From contig OX621246.1 in assembly GCA_951640165.1 (NCBI GenBank), forward strand, positions 35,730,501-35,794,500: DNA of 64,000 nucleotides, read 5' to 3'. Source of the stretch: Pseudoips prasinana. Taxonomy: Eukaryota; Arthropoda; Insecta; Lepidoptera; Nolidae. Position numbers and translations under genes: made by a program. The notes beneath the pieces were generated by a model. The model saw only the letters and a list, made by a program, of their open reading frames with translations. It had not been told where the DNA came from and did no database searches. This document shows positions 30,891-41,282 of this stretch, piece after piece (position 1 is the stretch's first letter; every line of letters starts with the position of its first letter).

Positions 30891-31455
30891 AATAAATTAA
30901 CAGATATTATGTAGGTATATACATTTTATCTGTCAATTATATTTGTAAAGTACCTCGCGACACAGGGTATCATTTCCCTAGTGCGGGCATTATCATATAT
31001 AAAATAAAATATCTGCAGTTATTATTTAAGTTCTGTTGAGTTATCACGGCAAACAATTATTGAAGCTCCGACTCCTTTCTAAGTGCACTTACCACATAAC
31101 TACATACGCAATCTGCTGTGCCTACTACTAGCGCCATCTGCGTTGAATATTTAAACCCATATGAATAGGGAAGCCGATCCGATTCGGTTATGGTAATCTT
31201 ATGGTCGCGGGGAAGGAACATTTCTTTGGGGGCTCGTAATAGATAAGTATGTATATTTCGGAGATTTTGCATTTGTGTGGAAGGAAAGCGAGATAAGGAT
31301 ATGATAAGATGTGGGACAAAATTGGTTTTTATATTGTTTTAATATAAATTAAGTACCTACTTACATTTTGTTTTGTTTTTATTTTGAGACACTTAGTTCA
31401 ATAACCTAAAAGGATAAAGAGCACTAGCTCATTTAAAGATATTTTTATTAAAATA
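30891..31455. other. No recognised feature
   Basis: A 71-codon frame at 31057-31272 has no recognisable domain. Confidence 0.5.
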
Positions 31456-31850
31456 TCGACTTGGTCGTTGGTAAGTGCTTGCCTTTCACGCCGCAGGACG
31501 TTGGTTCGATTCCCACCCAGGGCAGATATTTGTGTGCATGAACATGTCTGTTTGTCCTGAGTCTGAGTGTAATTATTTATATCAGTACTTATTTATGTAC
31601 AGACGCCAGCACATCCAGCTACCCTAATCAGTCAAATTTCCCCAATTGAAAGTGAGTCTTATGCTTTTGTGATAAAGTTGAAAATCTATAAAAGAAATTT
31701 GACAGATTGGGGTAGCTGGATGTGCTGGCGTCTATACAAAGGACAAGTAGTATATTATAGCAGTTACCTGGTTTCCATAGTACAAGCTCTGCTTAGTTTG
31801 GGATCAGATGTCAGTGTGTTAGTTGTCCTAGGATATTTATACATTTATGT
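31456..31850 (+). mobile_element. SINE-B interrupted by MITE-D
   Basis: Head with TTGCCTTTCACGCCGCAGG and box B (GGTTCGATTCCCACCC). The body is split at 31598-31736 and continues to GTTTGGGATCAGATGTC and TCCTAGGATATTTA. Confidence 0.85.
31600..31734. mobile_element. MITE-D, 135 bp, flanked by TA
   Basis: Terminal inverted repeats of about 25 bp (CAGACGCCAGCACATCCAGC / complement) with TA on both sides (31598-31599, 31735-31736). The interrupted SINE-B gives the empty site. Boundaries could shift by a few bases because the TG-TA-CA context is partly repeated. No coding capacity; Tc1/mariner-like by target site. Confidence 0.75.
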
Positions 31851-32191
31851 CTCGAAAAATCAATTTTATTTCAGTTTTAAATCAAAGCAATCCGGTTTAA
31901 ATTGGACAAAACTTCATGTTTGTTTGCAAAATCTACAAATGTAATATTGATAAGACAAAGTTGTGTTTACGTCTTACATCTAAAATAGTACACTGCTTTA
32001 ATTCCCCAGTTGAATAGATCACGTGCCGGCGGCGTTACCTTGATTGTTTTGACCGTCCCGCTCACCTTAACTCAGTTAGATATTTTGTTTATTTATTACA
32101 ACATAAGTATCTATACAGGTGGGTACAAATCGAGATCCAAATGTGTATATTATTATACCGAGGTGTTTCTAGCCAGTGTCAGGGCAGTTCT
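31851..32191. other. No recognised feature
   Basis: Short frames only. Confidence 0.5.
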
Positions 32192-32368
32192 GTAGACCAG
32201 CCCGCGGTCAGTCAGATGAGTGACAACCAGTGGTTTAATTTCTGATCCGTCTACGTACTTCGGAGGGAACGTTTACGCCATCAGTCCTGGCTGTAGTGGA
32301 CAACCATGTCAGATGCCTATTGGGCATTTTGAAAATCTCTGACACTAGGGTGCACATTGCCCATATGT
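32192..32368 (+). mobile_element. 5S-SINE, diverged, 5'-truncated
   Basis: CGCGGTCAGTCAGATGAGTG is a decayed 5S box C region, followed by GTGGTTTAATTTCTGA and the 3' domain to CATTGCCCATATG. Confidence 0.65.
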
Positions 32369-33241
32369 ATGATTTAATGAATAATAACTAAATATATATA
32401 TTCGACATTTTCCCTTTAATCCTAGCCATTCTGTATCTTACACGATTAAATTACTTTCATCTCTTTCTATTATAGCTCATATGAAGAGGACCGATCATAC
32501 TTAGAACTGTCATCTGGAGCGCATAAATGGTCGCAAGGCTATAACGTGTCGCTAGTTTTACACAGGTTAAGTAAATTGACAAAAATAAACATGCGCTTTT
32601 CATAAGACCTACGTTAGACGCTGGAAGCAATTATGTTACTTGTTTATTTAAAAAAATACTTTAGTAGTATTGCTTAGTCTGGGCCAATATCTTAAAGTAC
32701 CTTACTGATATTGTCGCTAGAATTGGCACTTACATTCGGAACCGGCGTATTGCCGAACTTTACAATAACGAAACTCACATTGTTCGCAAATGGGTTTAAT
32801 AAATGTACGGCATCAGATTTTATGGCGGGTGCCAAATATTGCACTCGTATCAATGGAAAATGTCATAAATAGACAGTAAAATCTAATAGCTCCTTATTTC
32901 TTTTTGAAGATTATTTAAATAATAATAAAATGATTTGTTTGGAACTAAGTTTGTTAATGTTTTTTAAACAACGCCAAATTGCGTAATTGTTTGACGGCGG
33001 GTTAGCGCTTAATATCTAAAATACGGTATCACTTCTACCTCCTTCCAACTTTTATCTGGCTTTATAGCAAACTGTAAAACCATTCAGATGACAAGTGTTG
33101 GGACATAAAAGTAGACTATTTTTACGACGTCTCGGGTTCAGCTAGCATTTAGAAATACAAATGATACAATTATTAACGTATTTGTTATTTTTCATTTTAT
33201 GAGTTTGCCTTTGGCAGTAATTTCTATATTAAAATTATATC
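32369..33241. other. No recognised feature
   Basis: No credible ORF or repeat. Confidence 0.5.
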
Positions 33242-33318
33242 AACATCATCATATCAGCCGAAAGACGTCCACTGCTGGACAAAGGCCTCCCCAAAGGTTC
33301 TCCACAATAGCCGGTCCT
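33242..33318 (-). mobile_element. RTE 3' end (about 75 bp)
   Basis: ATCATCATATCAGCCGAAAG and GTCCACTGCTGGACAAAGGC, identical in layout to 28996-29040, but cut off soon afterwards. Confidence 0.85.
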
Positions 33319-33544
33319 ATTTATTATATATTTATACAACGTAGTTTAAAGCTCAAAATACAGGTGAGGATTGAACGAGCACCCTTTACCATTCCGGGGT
33401 TAGCGTGGTGTCCTTAAGCTAACCTTGATGCCCATTGGAAGATCAAGTTATGAGTACACTTGCTACCAACCTTACGGGGGTTATAGATGGCATTTTAGAA
33501 ACATGACCAAATGATATGTTACGATTGAATTTGAAAAATCTCAT

Positions 33545-33850
33545 CAACGTTCAACCGCAGATCATGAGATCCTGGTTTCTAATCCCGGGTCGGGCCAAAT
33601 ACAGATTTTGGGATTTTTCTGTAAAGAAAACTTTTGCAGTATCAGCCCGAAGTCTGGCAGTTGGCGGTATTACACCCCGTGCCGCGGTGAGCACGAAAAG
33701 CCGTCGGACCTGTACCTAACCTCTTTTCGGTCGTGTCGCTAGTCGTCCCATTGGATCATGAGAGTGATGGAATAGGAAGTGTCCCTGTGTTTGCGCACAC
33801 TGCTGCACTAGAATATGTCCTGCGCTTGGCTAGTCCCCACTGCGCCCCCG
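33545..33850 (+). mobile_element. SINE-C, near full length
   Basis: Starts with a decayed tRNA-like head (CTGGTTTCTAATCCCGGGTC) and contains GTGTCGCTAGTCGTCCCATT, GTGTTTGCGCACACTG and the TAGTCCCCACTG end. The ORFs over it are not genes. Confidence 0.7.
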
Positions 33851-33949
33851 TTTCCTTGCCATTGCTGAAGTTCGGCCTGGAGGATATTATTAATGTCATC
33901 AAAGTAAAATTGTAACCTTAATATTCTTAGAAAATAGTAAAATACTTAC

Positions 33950-34200
33950 TTATCGTATGGGCAGTGGTTACCCTAGTGTCAGAGTTGTTCAAGCTGACCG
34001 TAGGCCTCTGACATGGCTTAACGACTGTTGCCTAAAGGTCACAACCGGGACCGACAGCTTAACTAGCCCTCCGAAGTACGAAGACGCTCGGAAATTAAAC
34101 CACTTTGGAGGTCACCCATCTATGGACTGACCGCGAGCCTAGTTGCTTGACCTCGCCGATCACTTACGGACCGGTGAGAGCATCTGGCTATATGGCTATA
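33950..34200 (-). mobile_element. 5S-SINE, near full length
   Basis: Antisense order: CGTATGGGCAGTGGTTACCC, CTCTGACATGGCTTAACGAC, GTCACCCATCTATGGACTGA (box C), TAGTTGCTTGACCTC (box A) and CGGACCGGTGAGAGCATCTG. The TTACTTAT at the left is the (TAAG)n-type tail. Confidence 0.85.
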
Positions 34201-34512
34201 ACCGTTGGTTAATATGCCTAAATTATTTGTATTAACAATCACTTACTGATCCGATTGCACACGATCTATCAAAGGCAACCACTTCAAATTATATTACTTA
34301 ACATAAAAGCAAATACGTACTTCAATTTGTGTGAAGTTGTTTGACTCGTTATGCCATTCTATCTAACAAATAGATACCGCAGCGGCTGCGCAGACACTTC
34401 AAAACCGATTAACTCATTAACTAATGAAAATAGTTATTACCTGCGGAGTTGGTATGGCCGAAATTATTTCTAGTGATAAGAATTAAATATCCTACTAATA
34501 TTATATAATTCG

Positions 34513-34765
34513 ACGGTCACCATAGCCTAGTTGGTAGTGCTCCTGCCTACGAAGCTGGTGGTCCTGGGTTCGAATCCCGGTAAGTGCAAATATTTGTGTG
34601 ATAAGCATGAATATTTGTTTCTGAGTCATGGATGTTTTCTATGTATATAAATAAGTATTTATCTATCGATACTTATATCGTCGCCTGGTACCCATAGTAC
34701 AAGCTTGCTTAGTTTGGGGCTAGGATGATCTGTGTGACATTGTCCCCAGATATTATTATTATTAT
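34513..34765 (+). mobile_element. SINE-A, full length
   Basis: Head GGTCACCATAGCCTAGTTGG, box B (GGTTCGAATCC), body and an (ATT)n tail that runs straight into the Helitron-like copy. Confidence 0.9.
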
Positions 34766-34767
34766 AA

Positions 34768-34943
34768 ATACGAAAGTTTGTGAGTATGGATGGATGTATG
34801 GATGTTTGTTACTCTTTCACGCTAAAACTAATGAACGGATTTTAATGAAACTTTGTAGAAATATACATAGTTTATATATCCGAATAACAGATAGGCTATG
34901 ATTTATAAAGTTTGGCGCGATCGAAACCGCGGGGCACAGCTAG
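34768..34943 (+). mobile_element. Helitron-like element
   Basis: ATAAATACGAAAGTTTGTGA at the left and AACCGCGGGGCACAGCTAG|T at the right. The first bases merge with the SINE-A tail, so the 5' TC is not visible. Confidence 0.6.
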
Positions 34944-35207
34944 TGTTCTTATATGTATTAAAATGAATGTTTGTCTGTATTTCCTTTATAGAGACGTAAA
35001 CTATGCATGTATGCCCACGAAGGTTTCTGACTTGCTACAACCAATCTTCGACAGATGGCGCCACTATCATTCCATTGTTTTTTTTTAATTAGTGGCGTAG
35101 CATCGCGCGCAGGTTTATTTTATTTATTTATTATTAACCATTTATATCATTACATTACAAAAGTTAGTATTTCATAGAAATCTAAAAGAATCATTAACGA
35201 ATTAAAT
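34944..35207. other. No recognised feature
   Basis: AT-rich spacer. Confidence 0.4.
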
Positions 35208-35456
35208 AGGCGCTCATACCCAGATATCCTCACCGGTCCGTAAGTGTTCGGCAAGGTTAAGCAACTGGGCTCGCGGTCAGTCCATAGATGGTTGACCGCC
35301 AAAATGGTTTAATTTCTGTGCGTCTCCGTGCTTCGGAGGGCATGTTTAGCCGTCGGTCGGTTATAGTTATTAGACAATAGTCGTTGAGCCATGTCAGAGG
35401 CCTACTGGGCGGCTTGAGCAACTATGACACTAAGGTAACCACTGCCCATAGGAAAA
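35208..35456 (+). mobile_element. 5S-SINE, near full length
   Basis: CTCACCGGTCCGTAAGTG, GGTTAAGCAACTGGGCTCGC and GGTCAGTCCATAGATGG form the 5S-like head (box C has two changes). The 3' domain runs through GCGTCTCCGTGCTTCGGAGG to AACCACTGCCCATAGG. Confidence 0.85.
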
Positions 35457-35481
35457 GAAAATAACGCTAGTTCGGGATTTT

Positions 35482-35738
35482 ATTGGCGTTGTTGGTAAAT
35501 GTTTGCCTTTCACGCCGCAGGTCGTGGGTTCGGTTCCCACCCAGGACAGTTATTTGTGTACAAACATACATGTCTGTTTGTCCTTGGTCTGGGTGTAATT
35601 ATCGATAGTAGTAGTAAGTATGTATTTACAAAAGAAAAGCAGTATAAATATGTAATATATCAGTCATCTGGTTTCCATAGAGGGTTCAAGCTCTGCTTAG
35701 TCCGTGTATGAATAATGTTCCAGGATATTATTATTATC
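35482..35738 (+). mobile_element. SINE-B, full length
   Basis: Head TTTGCCTTTCACGCCGCAGG and box B (GGTTCGGTTCCCACCC), body, then CCAGGATATTATTATTAT. Confidence 0.9.
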
Positions 35739-35811
35739 ACATGTTTATTATCACTATTATTTACAATATATTATATAAGGAAATTTTAATATGAATACAA
35801 CTTATAAAATA

Positions 35812-36052
35812 TATGGGCTACATGGAGTGAAATTTCCGCACAATACTGACATTCGCCAGCAAAACCGCCTTCTGCATTTAACTCTCCAGCCAGATATCAA
35901 ACCCTAAACTTGCAAGGTTGATTTTCAGGGATTTAGGAATAACTCCATTTGTGGATATAACAATAGGTATGATCGCAGGTCTTTCGGTTCTCCAAATTTG
36001 CGCATATTCAAAACTTAGATCAAGGTATTTTGAATTTTTTTCATAATACCTT
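35812..36052 (-). pseudogene. LINE C-terminal fragment with stop codon
   Basis: Minus-strand frame KYLDLSFEYAQIWRTERPAI, then PIVISTNGVIPKSLKINLAS and LGFDIWLES, an in-frame TAA at about 35878, then MQKAVLLANVSIVRKF in the same frame. This V-P-V-I-x-NG-IPKSL ... QKAVLL ... IVRKF block is a conserved C-terminal region of a group of invertebrate non-LTR retrotransposons. The stop and the absence of a reverse transcriptase core make it a pseudogene. Confidence 0.7.
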
Positions 36053-36853
36053 TTTATTATTATTATTATACAAAAAACCGCTTCGTTCGTATATATTGTA
36101 GTGACAATTGACAATATATACGAGTCTATGACTACAAGCATAGGGATTATAATAGGGAATTTAGTCGGACGCTGTAGACCTGCTGATAACTTAGCGTTTA
36201 TTTATCAAACTAAGTCTAGCAATTCAGGTGAATGGTAAGTACGCGAAGTGTAATAAGGAAAAATCAACATTAATTAGTTGATTCCCCTTTGCGATACTTA
36301 GCGGTAATAAAACTCGTCACAAGATAAATATTTTGCTCTAAAGACGGATGTTTAATGTTTTAATAACGGACGAGAAATGAATTTTCGCCCATTCTATTTT
36401 ATTTTCTCGTTGCTGGGGTTGACATACGGGATTCTGTAACGACCGGTTAATGTTATTTAGATATTATTTATAAATATGGGCCTTGCATTATATTTATTCA
36501 AATTACGTTTTCTAGTCTTTTATGGCGGTCAACAATATATACCTACACTAAAATAAAAATATAAAAATAAGTAATTATAAAAAAATAATATATTTTGTTG
36601 ATTATGTAATTTTAATGTAAAATTGTTAATGTTGTGTATTTAATATTATGCTGTGTAACTAAGTGCTTTAATAATATCTGAAATAATTATCCTAAAAATA
36701 ATATTCATAAAAAAATTGAAAATCGATATAAAATATTTCATAATCATAAAGCAACACATAAAAACATTATATTTGATCTATATAACAATATTGTTGCTGT
36801 ATATACATAGAACCAATAAAATTGTGAGTTGTTCTAACATAAAAATAATAACC
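36053..36853. other. No recognised feature except a hairpin
   Basis: Very AT-rich from 36500 onward. A 13-bp perfect hairpin lies at 36087-36123 (TCGTATATATTGT / complement, 11-base loop). Confidence 0.5.
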
Positions 36854-36858
36854 AAAAA
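36854..36858 (-). terminator. RNA polymerase III terminator of tRNA-iMet
   Basis: On the minus strand a run of five T lies 7 bases downstream of the tRNA 3' end, the normal Pol III stop signal. Confidence 0.85.
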
Positions 36859-36865
36859 GAGTTTC

Positions 36866-36937
36866 TAGCAGAGCGTGGTTTCGATCCACGGACCTCTGGG
36901 TTATGGGCCCAGCACGCTTCCACTGCGCCACTCTGCT
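36866..36937 (-). tRNA. tRNA-iMet: tRNA-iMet (CAT), initiator methionine
   Basis: A 72-base tRNA on the minus strand: AGCAGAGTGGCGCAGTGGAA at the 5' end and AACCACGCTCTGCTA at the 3' end. The 7-bp acceptor stem (AGCAGAG/CTCTGCT) pairs fully. The anticodon stem-loop is CTGGG-CCCATAA-CCCAG, giving CAT with the three G:C pairs typical of initiators. The T arm is CGTGG-ATCGAAA-CCACG; its A-T-C-G in place of T-T-C-G is the eukaryotic initiator signature. It has no intron and no encoded CCA. It would load start methionine for cytosolic translation. It is isolated, with no other tRNA gene nearby. Confidence 0.97.
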
Positions 36938-37447
36938 CTTGTCGAGTTGTGTGAAATTACACGGTACATGCTAGGAGTTTATATTAAGGTTATCAAACAT
37001 TAGATCTGTTGTCATAGATAGCCTACCTGTTATCTGTATTTAAATAAGTAAGACATGTTAACGTGTGTAAGGATTTAGTATCATTAATTTTGATTAAACT
37101 TAGTAATAGAAATAATCTAATTTATCGCAGTAGAATTAGATATCGGAGATTATTTCCTTTTACGACATAATATTGTTCGCCATGTTAACTATAGATATAC
37201 TTAATTACGACTTTATCTTAGTTATGCGATTTTAACAAAATGTATATGGAACCGATTTTAACGTTCCCGTGTATTTTCACCGTAGTTCTTTTAAATCATA
37301 ACAAGTGATTTATCCTGGCTGGTGCAAATTTATGAAATCGTTAATCATTCGGTGGTTACCGCTTTTTTTGGAAGACGCCATAATAACGGTGCCTTGCCTA
37401 CGTATAGGTATACTCGAAATAAAGGGCGTGGAAGAAAAAATTTAAAC
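36938..37447. other. No recognised feature
   Basis: The region upstream of the tRNA gene is AT-rich and without repeats I can name. Confidence 0.5.
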
Positions 37448-37832
37448 TAGCGTAATGCAAATTAGATAATCTCAAAAATGGGAAATCATAAATTCAATCG
37501 TCCGGCGGGGCTCGAACCTGCACCATCTACCAACTGTATTAAATTTTAATTTTATAATTTGGAAGGTATTATCAATATGATATGATCTTCCACATGCAAC
37601 TGTGAACATGTCAGTCGGCCATGTTTCTAGAAAATAAAGCCGATAGATAATACCTACATCCTCCGGAAGGGTGTTAGCAAGGGAAGCCTAAATTTGATCT
37701 GCCGGCGTGTATCGTTCGTAGCTGAACGCAGAGCGCCTACCCCGGATTGGTAGATGGTGCAGGTTCGAGCCCCGCCGGACAATTGAATTTATGATTTCCC
37801 ATTTTTGAGATCATATTAACGCTTTGCATTGC
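37448..37832. repeat. Foldback pair of a tRNA-like SINE
   Basis: About 85 bp at 37448-37533 is the near-perfect complement of 37748-37832. Shared blocks are CTCAAAAATGGGAAATCATA, AATTCAATYGTCCGGCGGGG and CTCGAACCTGCACCATCTAC. The right copy continues into a full tRNA-like head, while the left copy stops inside the T arm. AAATTTTAATTTTATA at about 37541 also recurs inverted near 37842. Confidence 0.8.
37701..37781 (+). mobile_element. tRNA-like SINE head
   Basis: TAGCTGAACGCAGAGCG (box A type), a perfect 5-bp anticodon-like stem (CTACC/GGTAG) around CCGGATT, and box B (GGTTCGAGCCC). The loop lacks the universal T33 and the T stem has a mismatch, so this is a SINE head rather than a working tRNA gene. 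Confidence 0.6.
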
Positions 37833-38099
37833 GAATAATGCTATAAAATTAAAATTTAACAAATTAGATAAATTGACCGTCATGTTTTGATTTCTAACAC
37901 ACCAAAATGTGCTCAGTACGCTGCGCTGTGATCATGACTGTGTAGACGTACCATGGCTTCCTGGGCTCATTTAGGTTTGCAGAAGAAGAAGAAGCGTTAA
38001 CTTATGAACTGTTCGATATTTTACAAAATCAACCCGGATAAATGAAATACACAGACAATATGTAGTAAAATTTAAATTTCAATACATAATATTAAAAAC

Positions 38100-38330
38100 T
38101 TGAAGTAAACACAATCTCCTTGACAATAACTTAATACAAGCTAGCTAAATGTCGCTACCATTATAAAATAAATTGTATAAATGTTTTAACATTCCGTGTA
38201 CCTAAATATCTGTAATAAGTAACTAGAAATAATAACTGTATTACTACAAATATGTTCTGACTATTTACAAGCGCTTTTTTAAAGTCTACGTGAGTAAAAA
38301 CCTTTTTTTATTTTATTTTATTTACTTGTG
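38100..38330 (+). mobile_element. Retroelement 3' UTR copy 1
   Basis: Shares CTTTGACAATAACTTAATAC-type sequence, CTATTTA-AAG-GCTTTT and AAAGTCTRCRTGARTAAAAA with 40888-41105 in the same orientation. It ends in a T-rich (TATTT)n tract. No ORF, so the parent element is unknown. Confidence 0.6.
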
Positions 38331-38714
38331 ACTCTTCTATAACAGTGACCTCGTGTCAATGTCCGCCTGTTGGTAAGCCAACACGGTCACCCGAATCTGT
38401 ACAGCTCCAAAAGGAATGAGCAAATAAATGGTGATTATGAACAATTACCAGATTAGAGAGATATGGATACGTATTTTTTTGCGCCCTACACGTTCTTTGT
38501 TGGTTTTAAAGCGATAACCTAACATTTCACTTGAGTGGAATTCCTACAGGCGACAATGTCCTGCTCACCACACATAACAGGTCCACACATGAAAGGACCC
38601 TTAATATAGACCCTTTACTCCACTATTTATGTTACGACTTGTATTTTTCTTTTGAGTGTTTAGCTTCAGCTTTGTTTCCAGTACACCTTTTAACGTCTAT
38701 TATTTTATTGATAA
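38331..38714. other. No recognised feature
   Basis: Small frames only. Confidence 0.45.
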
Positions 38715-39000
38715 CTAGCTGTGCCCCGCGGTTTTACCCGCGTTAAACTTTATAAATTATGTGACAGCGTGATAATATGTAGCCTATATGTTGACCCGAC
38801 CTCTTAGTAATGTAAAATTTGAAGTAAATCCATGCAGTACTTTTTGAGTTTAGCCCGGACATACGTACAGACAAACAGACAAAAATTCTAAAAACTAAAT
38901 TTTTAGCTTAGATATCGATTGCAGATCACACCCCAAGTATCCTTTAAAAAAAATATTCAATGTACAGTTTTGTGTTTCCTACGATTTTATTATTGGTAAA
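38715..39000 (-). mobile_element. Helitron-like element, longer subfamily
   Basis: Plus strand A|CTAGCTGTGCCCCGCGG, then GACCCGACCTCTTAGTAA and GCAGTACTTTTTGAGTTTAG. It matches 26190-26498 inverted and ends near TTTCCTACGATTTTATTA. Confidence 0.65.
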
Positions 39001-39227
39001 GATAGATTGTGTGTCTAATAAACGTATTCTGTCTTTTCTTTCTTTCTTTGTGACACTGATTTAATAATACTGAAATAAATTCAAGTATCCCGGGGTTTTG
39101 TAGAGTTTATTTCGCTAGTGCGTGCGTCGAATAAAAATAATACATATACGCGGGTTCGGATACGGATGAGTAGTTAATGTATCATGAAAGATTAAAGATA
39201 CCCATTATCTAGGTGCAGTTGACTTAT

Positions 39228-39430
39228 GGCCGCCATTACAGATTGGTTCAGGCAACCCACCAACACGGAGACACAACAACTAGCCATTTGTCTGTCGAAA
39301 ATGTCATACAATGTTATACAGTGCTTTTTTTAAAGACTGACATAATTAGGCACAGGGCCGATGTCTTTCCTTGCTCTCTGAAGCACGAGGGTGTAACTCC
39401 GGCAACTTCATAATTTCGGGTTGTTACTGA
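39228..39430 (-). mobile_element. SINE-C, diverged
   Basis: ATGGCCGCCATTACAGA at the left, then GCACAGGGCCGATGTCTTTC and CTCTGAAGCACGAGGGTGTA in antisense family order. Confidence 0.5.
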
Positions 39431-39440
39431 AACAAAAAAA

Positions 39441-39596
39441 ACTTGAGAGGTGTCAAGGGACACCCGGATGGAACGAAGTTATTTCTTATTATTTATTATG
39501 TACAAAAAACCTGTATACACTCAACAAAAATAATCGTCGCGACACCACACTGTTCAATGCGAAATAGAAATGAAAATATCTGGCTTGCTTTCTATA

Positions 39597-39629
<33 letters not shown>

Positions 39630-39735
39630 CAGAAACATCCGCACGCCGCACCAAAAAGTGTCGTGACAACTTTTAGTAAGAATTTTTCCCGTCTAGCCCC
39701 CTTTCACAACGCGCGATAAGGAACTTCGTTCCAAA
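39441..39735 (+). repeat. Repeat R2 copy 1
   Basis: AGGTGTCAAGGGACACCCGG through GGCTTGCTTTCTATAAGAGA matches the complement of 57185-57350 with no difference that I can see over about 165 bp. A (GA)n tract (39598-39622) and GTGTCGTGACAACTTTT follow. The copies diverge after about 39695. Both carry the same 57-codon frame, but I see no sign of protein selection. The class is unknown. Confidence 0.75.
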
Positions 39736-40629
39736 AATACAATTCCATGAATACAAGAAATCGAGCCCGGGACTTCGTATCGCGACATGCTACCTCTATT
39801 CATGTTGGTACATATATGGCGGAACATAACTATAAGGAAATATTTTAATGTTTCTAAACGTCACAGTGTAGGGACTGATAGAGGTACAAATAACGGAAGT
39901 AGCTGCAATTCTATTTAAATATGCTTTGTTTAAACAATTAGGCTAATTGCTCCGTCTGCGGCGAGGAGCCAAGTCTGTCTTTTGTCACAGTTTTTTTGCT
40001 ATGGCTAGACATGATCTGACATTATTTTCAAGTTGCTTTTATATTTCTAGATAATGAAGTCAGGAAACAACTGGGTAACTGACACCGATGATTAGGCTGT
40101 CTACTGTGCTCTTAAATGGATTTTAACAACAAAGTTACAGTATAACATTTATAAATGCTTTATTGCATCTTTGTTCGACCTCAATACGACGTCTATCTGC
40201 CTTACAATAACTTCAGGCAAACAACATACGGCCACCTGTACACGGCCACCGTTTCGTATGACACTTGGAACTCTCATGGAATCTCTCAAGCGTAGTCTTT
40301 TCATTCCGCCCCGAGAGCATAAGGGTTTGATTTTTCACGTGTAAGATCATTATTCTTATAATGATAATACCATTATTATGTTAGCTATACGGTAAGGTTA
40401 ATAAGATAAACTACTATTGAGTACGTTACACTGTGTCGCTTTAATGTCAAATCGCTTTGGTCGTGATTGGCTTCAGTTCAAACAGACGACATGCACCAAT
40501 TCAATTTGATGAGCAGGTTCAATCCGACGATAACGTCAACTAGTTGTACCAGTTAACTTATTTAGGTTAGTCATGCCGTTGTATAATGTTATATCCTTGT
40601 TTTCTTGGCAAGTATTTGTGTCTTGACTG
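39736..40629. other. No recognised feature
   Basis: No credible ORF or repeat. Confidence 0.5.
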
Positions 40630-40805
40630 CTTCGTTAGTCTAGCTGAAGTGTGTTTAACTGCAGATATTGACGAGTTCAGATTCCGGTTCGGTAAAATTT
40701 TGTGATGTCACTTATATCTACTACCCCTCATAAGAGCGGAGATAGACTTGTGTTACTGTGTCAGTCTCCATTGAGGCTGGCCGCCATGGCTGTTGTTGGA
40801 CCAGG
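40630..40805 (+). mobile_element. SINE-C with internal deletion
   Basis: A tRNA-like start (GAGTTCAGATTCCGGTTCGG) is followed soon by the far end of the family (GTCTCCATTGAGGCTGGCCG, then CCATGGC). Confidence 0.5.
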
Positions 40806-40887
40806 AGGTCGCTATTAATAAGAAGTTATTTTAATTAAATGTTGAATTTATCTAACCAAATTAACTATAAATTTCGATCATTAAACC

Positions 40888-41105
40888 TAAACATAATCTC
40901 TTTGACAATAACTTAATACAAACTAGCTAAATATCATTACTATTACAAAATAAATTTTATAAATGTTTTCATATAATCCGTATACTCAAATAACTGTAAC
41001 TAGAAATAAATATGTATACTTAACTATATTACTACAAACATGACTATTTAAAAGTGCTTTTGTAAAGTCTGCATGAATAAAAAGCTTTTGTATTTATTTA
41101 TTTAT
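40888..41105 (+). mobile_element. Retroelement 3' UTR copy 2
   Basis: Pair of 38100-38330. It ends AATAAAAAGCTTTTGTATTT followed by (ATTT)n. Confidence 0.6.
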
Positions 41106-41224
41106 TTTACTTAATTTTTCAGTGTTATTACAGTTGCCAATCCAGATTGGTCGGACTAACTTCTGTGGTTTCCAATACCAAAATTATTTATTATGGATTT
41201 GTACTGAAAATTTATTTAAAAATG

Positions 41225-41282
41225 TGGACCCGAGGTGGCGAGGCGATTGTCTTAACCGCTGCGCCACACGAGCAGTCGAACA
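41225..41282 (-). mobile_element. tRNA-like fragment
   Basis: On the minus strand CTCGTGTGGCGCAGCGGTTA resembles a tRNA D-arm/box A start. No T arm is visible, so it is not a tRNA gene. Confidence 0.4.

Noticed and set aside
33516..33915. Two consecutive plus-strand frames as a two-exon gene
   Set aside because: Both lie in SINE-C, whose other copies are broken in these frames.
37701..37781. Functional tRNA at this tRNA-like head
   Set aside because: It has no T33, a mismatched T stem and a partial inverted second copy nearby.
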